Below the pieces are notes generated by a model, which did not search any database, was not told the DNA's origin, and saw nothing but the letters and a program-made list of their open reading frames with translations. 11,697 bases of DNA, from assembly GCA_003140115.1 (NCBI GenBank), contig PLIQ01000364.1, positions 11,111-22,807 on the forward strand. Direction: 5' to 3'. The stretch comes from Actinomycetota bacterium. GTDB lineage: Bacteria > Actinomycetota > Actinomycetes > Streptosporangiales > Streptosporangiaceae. This document shows positions 1-7,438 of the stretch, one piece after another. Position 1 is the stretch's first letter; every line of letters starts with the position of its first letter. Made by a program: the position numbers and the translations under genes.

Positions 1-1159
1 CCGCGGAGCGGCCTTGGTAAGTGGCCAGGGGGATGGTGATGGTGACCAGGGCGGCCAGGCTCGGGCCTGCATCCGGGCCGGGAGGGTGAGCCGGACCGGG
101 ACCGCCCGGGTCGCTGGGGCCGCCCGGGTCGCTGGGGCCGTCGGGTCCGCTAGGGCCGCTGGGGCCGTCGGGGCCGTCGGGTTCGCTGAGGCCGTCGGGT
201 CCGGTATCGGGCGGGCCGGGTGGATCGTTCTGTGCTGGCCCTTCGGGGACGGCGCGGCTGTCACGTTCTTGCAGTAGATCAAGGTAGGCGCGCACGCGCA
301 GCTCCTGCAGGGTGCCGGGCATCCCGGCGGCGCGGAGGTTTAGGGCGCGCTGCTCGACGTGCTGCCAGGAGGCCAGGACCTCATCCGAGGGCAGCTCGCG
401 GGCGACCATCCCGCCGTTTCCGGACTCTTCGCGGAACCGGCGGACCTGCGCCTCCCGCTTGGCGGCTTCCTTCCGCTTCTTCAGCGCGTCGGGATCCAGC
501 TTCAGGATCAGCTTGCGGGCGGCGTACCGGAGCTCGCCGAAGGTCTTGCCGGCGGCCGCCTCAGCCAGGATCGCATCGGCCTTGGCCGCGTCCGTGTCGG
601 TCAGGATGCGGGTTTCCTCTTCGATGATCCGCAGGTGGATCGGGTGGATCCGCCCGGCGGCCAGCGCGGCGAACGTCCGGGGGAGCCGCCTGGGGACCTC
701 AGTGGCGAAGTCCATCTGCCCGGCGGCGGACGGCTGGCTCATGCGCAGCTCGGCGGCCAGCTCATCGGCGGCGAACTCACCCTCGACGCCCGTGCCGGCG
801 CGGCGGGCGAATTCCCCGATCGCGGCCATTAGCACCCACGCGTCACGGGACTGCTGCCGCCACGCGGCCGAGATGATCCCCATCAGCTGATCATCCGAGC
901 AGCCCGCCAGCCCGGCGCCGTCCTCCCCGGTGACCGTCTCCACGACCGCGGCCAGCAACGCGCCGGGGGCCATCGTGTCCGAGGCGCCGCCCTGGCAGAA
1001 GCCGGCCAGGGTCAGGTGCCCGGCCGGGAGGGTGATGTACAGGCCCTGCTCCGGGCTCGGGTCGTCCTCCGGACCAGGATCCTCGGATGCGGACGGCAGG
1101 GGGGAGCTATCGGGCTCCTCGCCTTCCTGCCCGTGTCCGGGGAGCGGATCCTGCACCAT
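1..1159 (-). CDS. DUF222 (13E12-type) protein, probable HNH endonuclease, C-terminus cut by window edge
   Basis: An uninterrupted minus-strand reading frame starts at ATG 1159 and runs off the left edge after about 386 codons. GAAGGG lies 6 nt before the ATG, and an in-frame TAA just upstream rules out a longer start. Residues 1-40 are acidic and Pro/Ser-rich. From about residue 60 the helical DUF222 pattern appears: a DDQLMGIISAARRQQSRDAW segment, then AARR, LPRTFAALAAGRIHPIHLRI and a charged helix rich in Lys/Arg. A Gly-Pro-Asp/Ser linker (about residues 305-367) follows, then a strand (VTITIPLATYQG) that in this family precedes a C-terminal HNH nuclease domain. That domain would lie outside the window, so nuclease function is family inference. 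These genes are multicopy in actinobacteria and their biological role is poorly known. Confidence 0.85.
   Translation of the reverse strand, partial: MVQDPLPGHGQEGEEPDSSPLPSASEDPGPEDDPSPEQGLYITLPAGHLTLAGFCQGGASDTMAPGALLAAVVETVTGEDGAGLAGCSDDQLMGIISAAWRQQSRDAWVLMAAIGEFARRAGTGVEGEFAADELAAELRMSQPSAAGQMDFATEVPRRLPRTFAALAAGRIHPIHLRIIEEETRILTDTDAAKADAILAEAAAGKTFGELRYAARKLILKLDPDALKKRKEAAKREAQVRRFREESGNGGMVARELPSDEVLASWQHVEQRALNLRAAGMPGTLQELRVRAYLDLLQERDSRAVPEGPAQNDPPGPPDTGPDGLSEPDGPDGPSGPSGPDGPSDPGGPSDPGGPGPAHPPGPDAGPSLAALVTITIPLATYQGRSA
62..217 (-). repeat. Gly-Pro-Asp/Ser coding repeat (collagen-like linker) inside the DUF222 gene
   Basis: Imperfect 9/18-bp units based on gccgtcggg and gctgggg encode GPDGPSGP-like peptides between the DUF222 region and the strand before the expected HNH domain. 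One 18-bp unit, gcccgggtcgctggggcc, occurs twice exactly in tandem at 104-121 and 122-139. The repeat keeps the reading frame, so copy-number change in 9-bp steps would only alter linker length. Confidence 0.8.
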
Positions 1160-1189
1160 GAGCTGCCCTTCGTTGAGAGAAACATGATA

Positions 1190-1223
1190 AGAGCATTATA
1201 TCGAATGCTCTCGTAGTTTTCTA
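1190..1223 (-). promoter_or_regulatory. Promoter of the DUF222 gene with inverted repeat over the -10 box
   Basis: On the minus strand a perfect TATAAT (1200-1195) lies 17 bp from TAGAAA (1223-1218), a 4/6 match to the -35 consensus. The predicted start point is near 1188, about 30 nt before the ATG. The -10 box is embedded in a perfect inverted repeat, AGAGCATT (1190-1197) and AATGCTCT (1204-1211), separated by 6 nt. That placement fits a repressor operator better than a terminator. The surroundings are clearly AT-rich compared with the genes. No regulator is identifiable from the sequence. Confidence 0.55.
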
Positions 1224-1226
1224 CTC

Positions 1227-1248
1227 AACTCGAGCTGCTTTTCGAGTT
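1227..1248 (-). terminator. Possible stem-loop terminator after the secreted-protein gene
   Basis: AACTCGA (1227-1233) and TCGAGTT (1242-1248) form a 7-bp stem with an 8-nt loop, about 42 nt past the stop of the secreted-protein gene. There is no U-tract on the minus strand, so this is a weak, actinobacterial-style candidate. It lies immediately upstream of the DUF222 promoter. Confidence 0.25.
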
Positions 1249-1289
1249 TTCTCGGCGTTGTGGGAGAGCGTCCACCTGGGAGGTTGGTG

Positions 1290-1988
1290 TTATCGGCGGG
1301 CGCCGACCCGGGAGATGAGCTTGAGGGTGAGCGAGGCCTGTGCGGGCTTGGGCGAGGGGATGCTCAGCGGCATCGTGCTGATCATGTAGATATCGGCGCC
1401 GTCGATGGTCCACAGCACATAGGTGTCCAAGGCCGGACCGGCAACCTTGGAATCCGATAGAGAGTCGACGAGCAGCAGGGCCTGGTGGCCGCCGACTCGC
1501 TGCTTCGACTGGGAGCGCACCGTTCGCTTCAGAGAGCCGCCCTGTCCGTCGGGTGACGTCACCGTCCGGCACGACCGGTACTTGGCAGTCAGCTGGCTGT
1601 AGAACGAGGCGGCCGCGTGAGTACTCGCGAACTGGTAGACGGCCTGGTTGAAGGTCTCAAATACGGTCACCGAGGTCGACTTGGTGTCGATCAGGTCGCC
1701 GGCGTAGGCGGTCTCCCCGAAGCCTCCCACCGCCCCGATGACAAGCCAGAAGTTTCGACAGCTCAGGGACGGCACCTTGAACACGGTGCGGTGCTCAAGC
1801 TGGCGCCCCGAGTCGTCCTCGTTGCCCACGGTGTAGCCGGCCAGGAAGTCCGAAGCGGGCAGCAGCGCGGACTTTAGCTGGTGCCCGGTGATCTGGACCG
1901 GCCCGGACGACGCCATCGCCGCCGGGGCGAGCATCACGCAGGCGGCAGCGGTGATGGCGATGGCACTTACTGTGGAGCGGAACGACAC
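1290..1988 (-). CDS. Secreted PknH-type sensor-domain-like protein
   Basis: This 232-residue protein starts at GTG 1988, with a strong GAGAGGA Shine-Dalgarno 6 nt before it. Residues 1-26 are a classical signal peptide: Arg at 4, a hydrophobic stretch from 7 to 21, and a likely cleavage after AMA. The cysteine at 17 lies inside the hydrophobic core without a lipobox, so it is probably released or cell-wall associated rather than a lipoprotein. The mature part has the composition and pattern of the extracellular PknH_C-like sensor domains of actinobacteria (about 200 residues; LLPASDF near the start; a central AAASFYSQLTAKYRSC stretch). Its only two mature cysteines, C77 and C140, could form a disulfide. 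No kinase domain is attached. The family call rests on resemblance; ligand and partner are unknown. Confidence 0.75.
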   Translation of the reverse strand: MSFRSTVSAIAITAAACVMLAPAAMASSGPVQITGHQLKSALLPASDFLAGYTVGNEDDSGRQLEHRTVFKVPSLSCRNFWLVIGAVGGFGETAYAGDLIDTKSTSVTVFETFNQAVYQFASTHAAASFYSQLTAKYRSCRTVTSPDGQGGSLKRTVRSQSKQRVGGHQALLLVDSLSDSKVAGPALDTYVLWTIDGADIYMISTMPLSIPSPKPAQASLTLKLISRVGARR

Positions 1989-2082
1989 GACGGGTCCTCT
2001 CGTTGCCTAGGCCCAACAGGGCCGCCAGCTTATCGAGGGACGCAATCGCCGGTGGGATTTTACGTGCGCTATCGGATTTCGG

Positions 2083-2165
2083 TGCGGGCGGGGGGATTTG
2101 AACCCCCACGGTGTCGCCACCAACAGGACCTAAACCTGCCGCGTATGCCATTTCGCCACGCCCGC
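2083..2165 (-). tRNA. tRNA-Leu (anticodon UAG)
   Basis: The 83-nt minus-strand cloverleaf has the long variable arm of a type II tRNA. The acceptor stem GCGGGCG pairs with CGCCCGC and the discriminator base is A. The anticodon stem GCAGG/CCTGT holds the loop TTTAGGT, giving anticodon UAG (2132-2130). The T arm is GGGGG-TTCAAAT-CCCCC and the D arm carries TGGCGAAATGGCATACGC. CCA is not encoded: the next bases are CCG. It reads CUA, a rare leucine codon in high-GC actinobacteria, plus possibly other CUN codons. Confidence 0.95.
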
Positions 2166-2182
2166 TGGCCGCTATTATCTGG

Positions 2183-2195
2183 CCGTTAGTAACGG
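2183..2195. other. Perfect inverted repeat between bcp and tRNA-Leu
   Basis: CCGTTA and TAACGG flank a single central base in the 36-bp gap between the bcp stop codon and the tRNA gene. As RNA it would give only a 4-bp stem, so a protein-binding site is more likely than a terminator. GATAAT (minus strand, 2179-2174) immediately beyond it could be a -10 box for the tRNA, but no convincing -35 box is seen. Confidence 0.3.
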
Positions 2196-2201
2196 TACCG
2201 C

Positions 2202-2672
2202 CTAGGCTCCGACCTCGGTCATCAGGCGGGCGACGTGGCCGGTGGCCTTGACGCCGTACAGGGCCTTTTCGATCTTGCCGTCGGCGTCGATTACGAACGT
2301 GGACCTGATCACGCCGACGGTCGTCTTGCCGTACAGCTTCTTCTCCCCGTAGGCGCCGTAGGCCTCGAGCGCGGCGTGATCGGGGTCGGACAGCAACGGG
2401 AAGGTCAGGCCCTCCTTGTCGCGGAACTTGGCCAGCTTGGCGGGCTGATCGGGAGAGATGCCGAGCACCGCGATCCCGTTGTGGCTGAGAGCATCGCCGT
2501 TGTCGCGGAAGTCGCAGGCTTCCTTGGTGCAGCCGGGCGTCATCGCGGCCGGGTAGAAGTACACGATCACCCGCTGGCCGCGGAACGAGGACAGCGACAC
2601 CGGATGGCCGTCCGCGTCGGGCAGGGTGAAGTCCGGCGCGGGGTCACCGGGCGCGAGCCGCTTCTCGGTCAT
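2202..2672 (-). CDS. bcp: Thioredoxin-dependent thiol peroxidase (Bcp/PrxQ peroxiredoxin)
   Basis: This 156-residue cytosolic peroxiredoxin reduces hydrogen peroxide and organic hydroperoxides using thioredoxin. It shows the AhpC/TSA fold order: APDFTLPDADG (12-22), then the active-site segment PAAMTPGCTKEACDFRD. C48 is the peroxidatic cysteine and C53 the resolving one, with the 4-residue spacing typical of atypical two-cysteine Bcp proteins. GISPDQPAKLAKF and FPLLSDPD follow as in the family, and the length matches. The ATG overlaps the rdgB stop codon as ATGA, and GGGAG lies 6 nt upstream inside rdgB. That indicates translational coupling as the last gene of the long minus-strand cluster. 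A much longer frame open upstream is only the shadow of rdgB. Confidence 0.95.
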   Translation of the reverse strand: MTEKRLAPGDPAPDFTLPDADGHPVSLSSFRGQRVIVYFYPAAMTPGCTKEACDFRDNGDALSHNGIAVLGISPDQPAKLAKFRDKEGLTFPLLSDPDHAALEAYGAYGEKKLYGKTTVGVIRSTFVIDADGKIEKALYGVKATGHVARLMTEVGA

Positions 2673-3277
2673 GAGAGACTCCCAATTAGGTGGATAAATG
2701 GGGCGAGCGCGCGGAAGGCGCGGCCGCGATGGCTGATGGCGTCCTTGGCTTCGGGGGTCATCTCCGCGGTGGTCAGGTCGAACCCGTTGGGTTGAAATAT
2801 GGGGTCGTAGCCGAACCCGCCGGTGCCCCGGGGCACCCGGATCAGCCGGCCCACCACCTGGCCGGTCACCACCCACTCGCGCGCTTGCCCGCCGGCCGGG
2901 ACAACCAGCGCCGCGGCGCACACGAAGCGCGCGCCGAGGCGGGCGTCGGGCACGTCGGCGACCTGAGCCAGGACCAGGTCCAGGTTGGCCTGGTCGGCGC
3001 CGTGCTGGCCCGCCCAGCGGGCCGACAGCACGCCGGGCATGCCGTTCAGCGCGTCCACGCACAGGCCCGAGTCGTCGGCGACGGCGGGCAGCCCGGTGCT
3101 GGCCGCGATGGCGCGGGCCTTCAGCAGCGCGTTGGCCTCGAACGTGGCCCCGGTCTCCGGCACGTCGGGCGCGTCCGGAAACGCGTCAAGCCCGATGACC
3201 TGGTGGTCTAGGATCCGGGCCAGCTCGCGCAGCTTGCCCTCGTTCCTGGTGGCCAGGACCAGGGCGTCAGCGGACAT
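2669..3277 (-). CDS. rdgB: RdgB/HAM1 family XTP/dITP pyrophosphatase
   Basis: This 202-residue enzyme hydrolyses non-canonical purine triphosphates (dITP, XTP, dXTP) to monophosphates and pyrophosphate, keeping deaminated bases out of DNA and RNA. Visible family motifs are [11 protein letters not shown] (9-19, substrate and phosphate binding), the acidic pair D68-D69 in [22 protein letters not shown] (153-161) and ISHRGRA (181-187). The usual K-N before ISHRG is K-D here, a minor change. The start ATG lies inside the last codons of rph (11-nt overlap) with no strong Shine-Dalgarno, so coupling to rph translation is likely. The stop overlaps bcp. Confidence 0.95.
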   Translation of the reverse strand: MSADALVLATRNEGKLRELARILDHQVIGLDAFPDAPDVPETGATFEANALLKARAIAASTGLPAVADDSGLCVDALNGMPGVLSARWAGQHGADQANLDLVLAQVADVPDARLGARFVCAAALVVPAGGQAREWVVTGQVVGRLIRVPRGTGGFGYDPIFQPNGFDLTTAEMTPEAKDAISHRGRAFRALAPFIHLIGSLS

Positions 3278-3995
3278 CGTGAGACAGGGCTTGTGTTTGC
3301 AACTGGGTCAGCTCGGCGCAGCCGGCGACGGCGAGGCCGAGGAGCTGGTCGAGCACGGCGCGGCTGAATGGCTCGCGCTCGGCGGTGCCCTGGATCTCCA
3401 CGAAGTCGCCGGCCGCGGTGCAGACCACGTTCATGTCGGTGTCCGCCGCCACGTCCTCCTCGTAACACAGGTCGAGGCGGGGCTCGCCGTCGACGACGCC
3501 GACGCTGACCGCGGCGACCGAGGTGAGCAGCGGGTCGCCCTTGGTCCGCTTGCGCCCCTTGAGCCAGGCCACGGCGTCGGCCAGGGCCACGTAGCCCCCG
3601 GTCACCGCCGCGGTGCGGGTGCCGCCGTCGGCCTGCAGCACGTCGCAGTCGATGACGATGGTGTTCTCGCCGAGCGCCTTGTAGTCCACGCAGGCCCGCA
3701 GCGAGCGCCCGACCAGCCGGGATATCTCCTGCGTGCGGCCGCCCAGGCGGCCCTTGACCGATTCGCGGTCACCACGGGTGTTCGTCGCGCGGGGCAGCAT
3801 GGCGTACTCGGCGGTGACCCAGCCGAGCCCGCTGCCGCGGCGCCAGCGGGGGACCTCCTCGGCCACGCTCGCGGCGCACAGCACGCGGGTCCGGCCGAAC
3901 TCCACCAGCACCGAGCCTTCGGCGTGGTCGAGCCAGCTCCGGGTCAGCTTGACCGGCCGCAGTTCGGCCACGGATCGCCCATCGGGTCGAGACAT
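3267..3995 (-). CDS. rph: Ribonuclease PH
   Basis: This 242-residue phosphorolytic 3'-5' exoribonuclease trims tRNA 3' ends and helps degrade structured RNA, acting as a hexameric ring. Key family segments are [10 protein letters not shown] near residue 40, the [27 protein letters not shown] region (75-101) with R87, the phosphate-binding [11 protein letters not shown] with T126-R127, and the metal-site segment [17 protein letters not shown] chose ATG 3995 (MSRPDGRS) because it aligns with the family start. The frame stays open further upstream, but that part overlaps the MBL gene and has no homology-like sequence. The Shine-Dalgarno is weak. The start lies 10 nt after the MBL-gene stop and the stop overlaps rdgB, the same order as Rv1339-rphA-Rv1341. 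Confidence 0.95.
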   Translation of the reverse strand: MSRPDGRSVAELRPVKLTRSWLDHAEGSVLVEFGRTRVLCAASVAEEVPRWRRGSGLGWVTAEYAMLPRATNTRGDRESVKGRLGGRTQEISRLVGRSLRACVDYKALGENTIVIDCDVLQADGGTRTAAVTGGYVALADAVAWLKGRKRTKGDPLLTSVAAVSVGVVDGEPRLDLCYEEDVAADTDMNVVCTAAGDFVEIQGTAEREPFSRAVLDQLLGLAVAGCAELTQLQTQALSHDVR

Positions 3996-4005
3996 GAGGG
4001 ACAGC

Positions 4006-4773
4006 CTATCGGGCGGCCCCCGGTCCCAGGACCAGGCCGGAGGTCGCCGCCGACAGCGGGCCGTGGTAGGTCTCGGCCGCCTCGGCCAGCGACCGCTTAC
4101 GGTCATACCACGGCACCAGGTGGGTGAGCACCAGCTGCGCGGCGCCGGCCCGGGTGGCGTACTCCCCCGCCTGCCGCGCGGTCAGGTGCAGGTCCGGCGG
4201 GTTCCGTTCGTGGTCCAGGAACGACGCCTCGCACAGCAGCAGGTCCGCGCCGTCGGCCAGCCGGACCAGGGCCTCGGTCTCGCCCGTGTCGGCCGAGTAA
4301 GCCACCGTCCAGCCCGCGTGCTCGATCCGGAACCCGAACGTCTCGACCGGGTGGTTCATGTGCTCGGTGGTGATGCGGAACGGACCAATCTCTTTGACGA
4401 CCCTGGGATCAAGGTCGCGGACGTCGAACCGGGCCCGGATGGCCGGCGCGTCCTCACCGCCGAAGCCCGCCACCCGGTCGGCGGTCCCCCGCGGGCCGTA
4501 GACCGGGATCGCCGGCTGCGGGCCGTCGGGCGCGTATCGGCGCGCCACCCAGTACGAGCTCAGATCGACGCAGTGATCGACGTGCAGGTGGGAAACGCAG
4601 ACCGCGTCCACGCTGAACAGCTCCGCGTGCCGCTGCAAGACCCCGAGCGCCCCGTTGCCCATGTCCATCACCAGCCGGAACCCTTCGGCCTCCAGCAGGT
4701 AGCACGATGCCGGACTATCCGGCCCCGGGAAACTTCCCGAGCACCCGATCACTGTCAATCGCATGGGGGTCAT
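4006..4773 (-). CDS. MBL-fold metallo-hydrolase, Rv1339-like cyclic-nucleotide phosphodiesterase / RNase Z-like
   Basis: This 255-residue beta-lactamase-fold protein carries the metal motif SHLHVDH (H62, H64, D66, H67). Further metal-ligand candidates are a His in [12 protein letters not shown], the Asp in [13 protein letters not shown] and the His in [11 protein letters not shown]. The N-terminal [20 protein letters not shown] is typical of the RNase Z-like branch. By position and sequence type it corresponds to M. tuberculosis Rv1339, reported as an atypical class II cAMP phosphodiesterase. Without the RNase Z exosite arm, tRNA 3' processing looks less likely, but specificity is inference. 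ATG 4773 is used; ATG 4764 (MRLTV) is equally plausible, and neither has a clear Shine-Dalgarno. The start lies 21 nt after the cysM stop. Confidence 0.88.
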   Translation of the reverse strand: MTPMRLTVIGCSGSFPGPDSPASCYLLEAEGFRLVMDMGNGALGVLQRHAELFSVDAVCVSHLHVDHCVDLSSYWVARRYAPDGPQPAIPVYGPRGTADRVAGFGGEDAPAIRARFDVRDLDPRVVKEIGPFRITTEHMNHPVETFGFRIEHAGWTVAYSADTGETEALVRLADGADLLLCEASFLDHERNPPDLHLTARQAGEYATRAGAAQLVLTHLVPWYDRKRSLAEAAETYHGPLSAATSGLVLGPGAAR

Positions 4774-4794
4774 TATGACGCGCGAAAGGCGATA

Positions 4795-6047
<1,253 letters not shown>

Positions 6048-6108
6048 GAACAACGCTCCTGTCGATTCCTCAATTATGCCTTCGTTGCCAACCGGGGGCG
6101 GTCCGGGA

Positions 6109-6516
6109 TCATTCCACCACGGTCACCGGCTCCTCGGTGACCTGGCCGTCCGTTATCCGGTAGGACCGGAATTCGCTGTGCTCGGGATCGCGGGTGCAGA
6201 CCAGCACGTAGTGCGCGCCGGGCTCGCTGGCGTACGAGACGTCAGTGCGGGAGGGGTAGGCCTCGGTGGCGGTGTGCGAGTGGTAGATGACGACCGGTTC
6301 CTCGTCGTGGTCGTCCATCTCCTGCCACACCTGGAACTGCTCGGTGGAGTCGAATTCGTAGAACGTGGGCGAGCGCGCGGCGTTGGTCATCGGAATGAAG
6401 CGTTGCGGGCGGTCGGAGCCGACCGGACCGGCAATCAGGCCGCACGCCTCGTCGGGGTGATCGGCGCGGGCGTGGGCCACGATCTTGTCGTACAGGTCTT
6501 TGGGGATCTCGAGCAC
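6109..6516 (-). CDS. mec: Mec JAMM/MPN+ metallopeptidase, CysO-cysteine peptidase
   Basis: This 135-residue zinc isopeptidase-like enzyme releases cysteine from the CysO-cysteine adduct made by CysM. The JAMM signature is complete: E23 in DEACGLIAG, then H79-S-H81, seven residues, S89 and D92 (YHSHTATEAYPSRTD). The start is GTG 6516, only 4 nt after the stop of the DUF2017 gene, with weak Shine-Dalgarno complementarity, suggesting coupled translation. The 61-nt gap to cysO is the largest in the cluster but shows no convincing terminator. Given the extra Ala-Leu on CysO, this enzyme may also mature CysO, as JAMM peptidases do for some other sulfur carriers. Confidence 0.93.
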   Translation of the reverse strand: MLEIPKDLYDKIVAHARADHPDEACGLIAGPVGSDRPQRFIPMTNAARSPTFYEFDSTEQFQVWQEMDDHDEEPVVIYHSHTATEAYPSRTDVSYASEPGAHYVLVCTRDPEHSEFRSYRITDGQVTEEPVTVVE

Positions 6517-6520
6517 GCGC

Positions 6521-7087
6521 TCAGGCTAGCGCCTGGACCAGGGACTCCTGTACCGCGCCGAGCCAGGCGTAGACCTCGTAGGCGGCCCACTGCGGGTCGT
6601 CGGCGGCCAGCCGGTTCCACTGCTCCTCGAACTCCTCGGTGACGCCCAGCCGGACACCGAGCGCGAGGCGGACGTCGTTCAGGGCCTTCAGCCAGGCGTG
6701 GGCCTGGTCGTTCGTGAGCTGGATCCGGCCACCCGCCTCGGGCAGCGTGTCCAGCATCTCCTGCGCGGCCTGCTGCTTGGCGCCGCGCAGCCCGGACTCG
6801 GTGTACTTGCGGAACTCGTTCGCCGCGTCGGGGTCGTCGCGGTACCCGTCGGGCAGCAGCCGGGCCAGGACCGGATCTTCGGGGGTCTGCGGCGCGGTGA
6901 GCTGGGCGTCGAGGGCGTCCAGGGCGTCCCAGGCGGACACGCCGTCGGGCTGGACGTGCGCCACGGGCGGGCCGTCGGGGGCGATCAGCGTCAGGACCTG
7001 GCCGACCAGGCTGCGCAGCAGGGATGCCTCAGCGGGGGCCAGCGCGGCGCGCACGCCGCCACCCCGGGTCGGCCGGAAGGGTTCCAT
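6521..7087 (-). CDS. DUF2017 family protein of unknown function (Rv1332-like)
   Basis: A mostly alpha-helical cytosolic protein of 188 residues from ATG 7087 (MEPFRPTRGGGVRAAL). No catalytic motif is visible. Helical stretches are EASLLRSLVGQVLTLI near the N-terminus and, towards the C-terminus, NDQAHAWLKALNDVRLALGVRLGV and AYEVYAWLGAVQESLVQAL, separated by an acidic Pro-rich middle. The segment PDGYRDDPDAANEFRKYTE is characteristic of the family. The chosen start fits the usual family N-terminus and lies 26 nt after the clpS stop. ATG 7141 would overlap clpS by 28 nt and is possible; neither start has a good Shine-Dalgarno. Its steady place between clpS and mec suggests a link to proteolysis or sulfur-carrier metabolism, but no function can be given. 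Confidence 0.88.
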   Translation of the reverse strand: MEPFRPTRGGGVRAALAPAEASLLRSLVGQVLTLIAPDGPPVAHVQPDGVSAWDALDALDAQLTAPQTPEDPVLARLLPDGYRDDPDAANEFRKYTESGLRGAKQQAAQEMLDTLPEAGGRIQLTNDQAHAWLKALNDVRLALGVRLGVTEEFEEQWNRLAADDPQWAAYEVYAWLGAVQESLVQALA

Positions 7088-7113
7088 CCGGGCGCGCAGG
7101 CCGCGCAACCTTG

Positions 7114-7404
7114 CTAGCTGTCGTGCTGCACGGTGGCCCATAGGCCGTATCCATGCAGCACCTCGACGTTGTGCTCCATTGCCTCCCTAGCTCCGGCGGC
7201 CACCACCGCCTTGCCCTTGTGGTGCACGTCGAGCATCAGCCGGGTGGCCTTCTTCTTCGGGTAGCCGAAGACATGCTGGAACACGTAGGTGACGTAGGTC
7301 ATCAGGTTGACCGGATCGTTCCACACGATGGTGACCCAGGGCTTATCCGATACCGGGCGGTCTGCGGACCGCGGAAGATCCACCTCAGCGGGCGCCACAC
7401 TCAC
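7114..7404 (-). CDS. clpS: ATP-dependent Clp protease adaptor ClpS
   Basis: This 96-residue adaptor delivers proteins with destabilising N-terminal residues (N-degrons) to the Clp unfoldase. After a flexible N-terminal arm of about 20 residues, the core reads [21 protein letters not shown]29, D30 and M35 line up with the N-end amine and hydrophobic-pocket residues of E. coli ClpS (N34, D35, M40), and H61 in [12 protein letters not shown] corresponds to H66. All specificity residues are therefore present. The start is GTG 7404 with a strong GGGAGGTGAG Shine-Dalgarno (7419-7410) 5 nt away. It is the first gene of the minus-strand cluster and diverges from pncB across 34 bp. Confidence 0.96.
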   Translation of the reverse strand: MSVAPAEVDLPRSADRPVSDKPWVTIVWNDPVNLMTYVTYVFQHVFGYPKKKATRLMLDVHHKGKAVVAAGAREAMEHNVEVLHGYGLWATVQHDS

Positions 7405-7438
7405 AACTACTCACCTCCCACTACGTAGTCTTCCACCT
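7405..7438. promoter_or_regulatory. Compact divergent control region between clpS and pncB
   Basis: These 34 bp hold the clpS Shine-Dalgarno (7410-7419) and a perfect 10-bp palindrome ACTACGTAGT (7420-7429). TAGTCT (7426-7431) is a TANNNT-type -10 candidate placed 7 nt before the GTG of pncB. No Shine-Dalgarno precedes pncB, so a leaderless mRNA starting at the GTG is likely. Because the gap is so short, the clpS promoter must overlap the 5' end of pncB. The palindrome could be an operator acting on both genes. Confidence 0.4.

Noticed and set aside
312..890. Plus-strand frames in the DUF222 region
   Set aside because: The minus strand gives a coherent DUF222 protein through the same bases, with promoter and Shine-Dalgarno; the plus-strand frames are shadows.
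2010..2023. GGCCC-AACA-GGGCC hairpin as a terminator after tRNA-Leu
   Set aside because: Only a 5-bp stem with no T-tract, sitting just before the Shine-Dalgarno of the secreted-protein gene; too common in GC-rich DNA to call.
2083..2165. tRNA-Leu as an integration site with a mobile element to its left
   Set aside because: No integrase, no repeated tRNA 3' end and no phage or plasmid gene is visible in the window.
2673..3062. N-terminal extension that would lengthen bcp to 286 residues
   Set aside because: The added part is low-complexity Arg/Gly-rich sequence in another frame of rdgB; ATG 2672 with its own GGGAG and the family length fit bcp.
7307..7438. Upstream extension of pncB to an ATG inside clpS
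   Set aside because: It would be antisense to clpS and does not resemble PncB N-termini; GTG 7439 fits the family.
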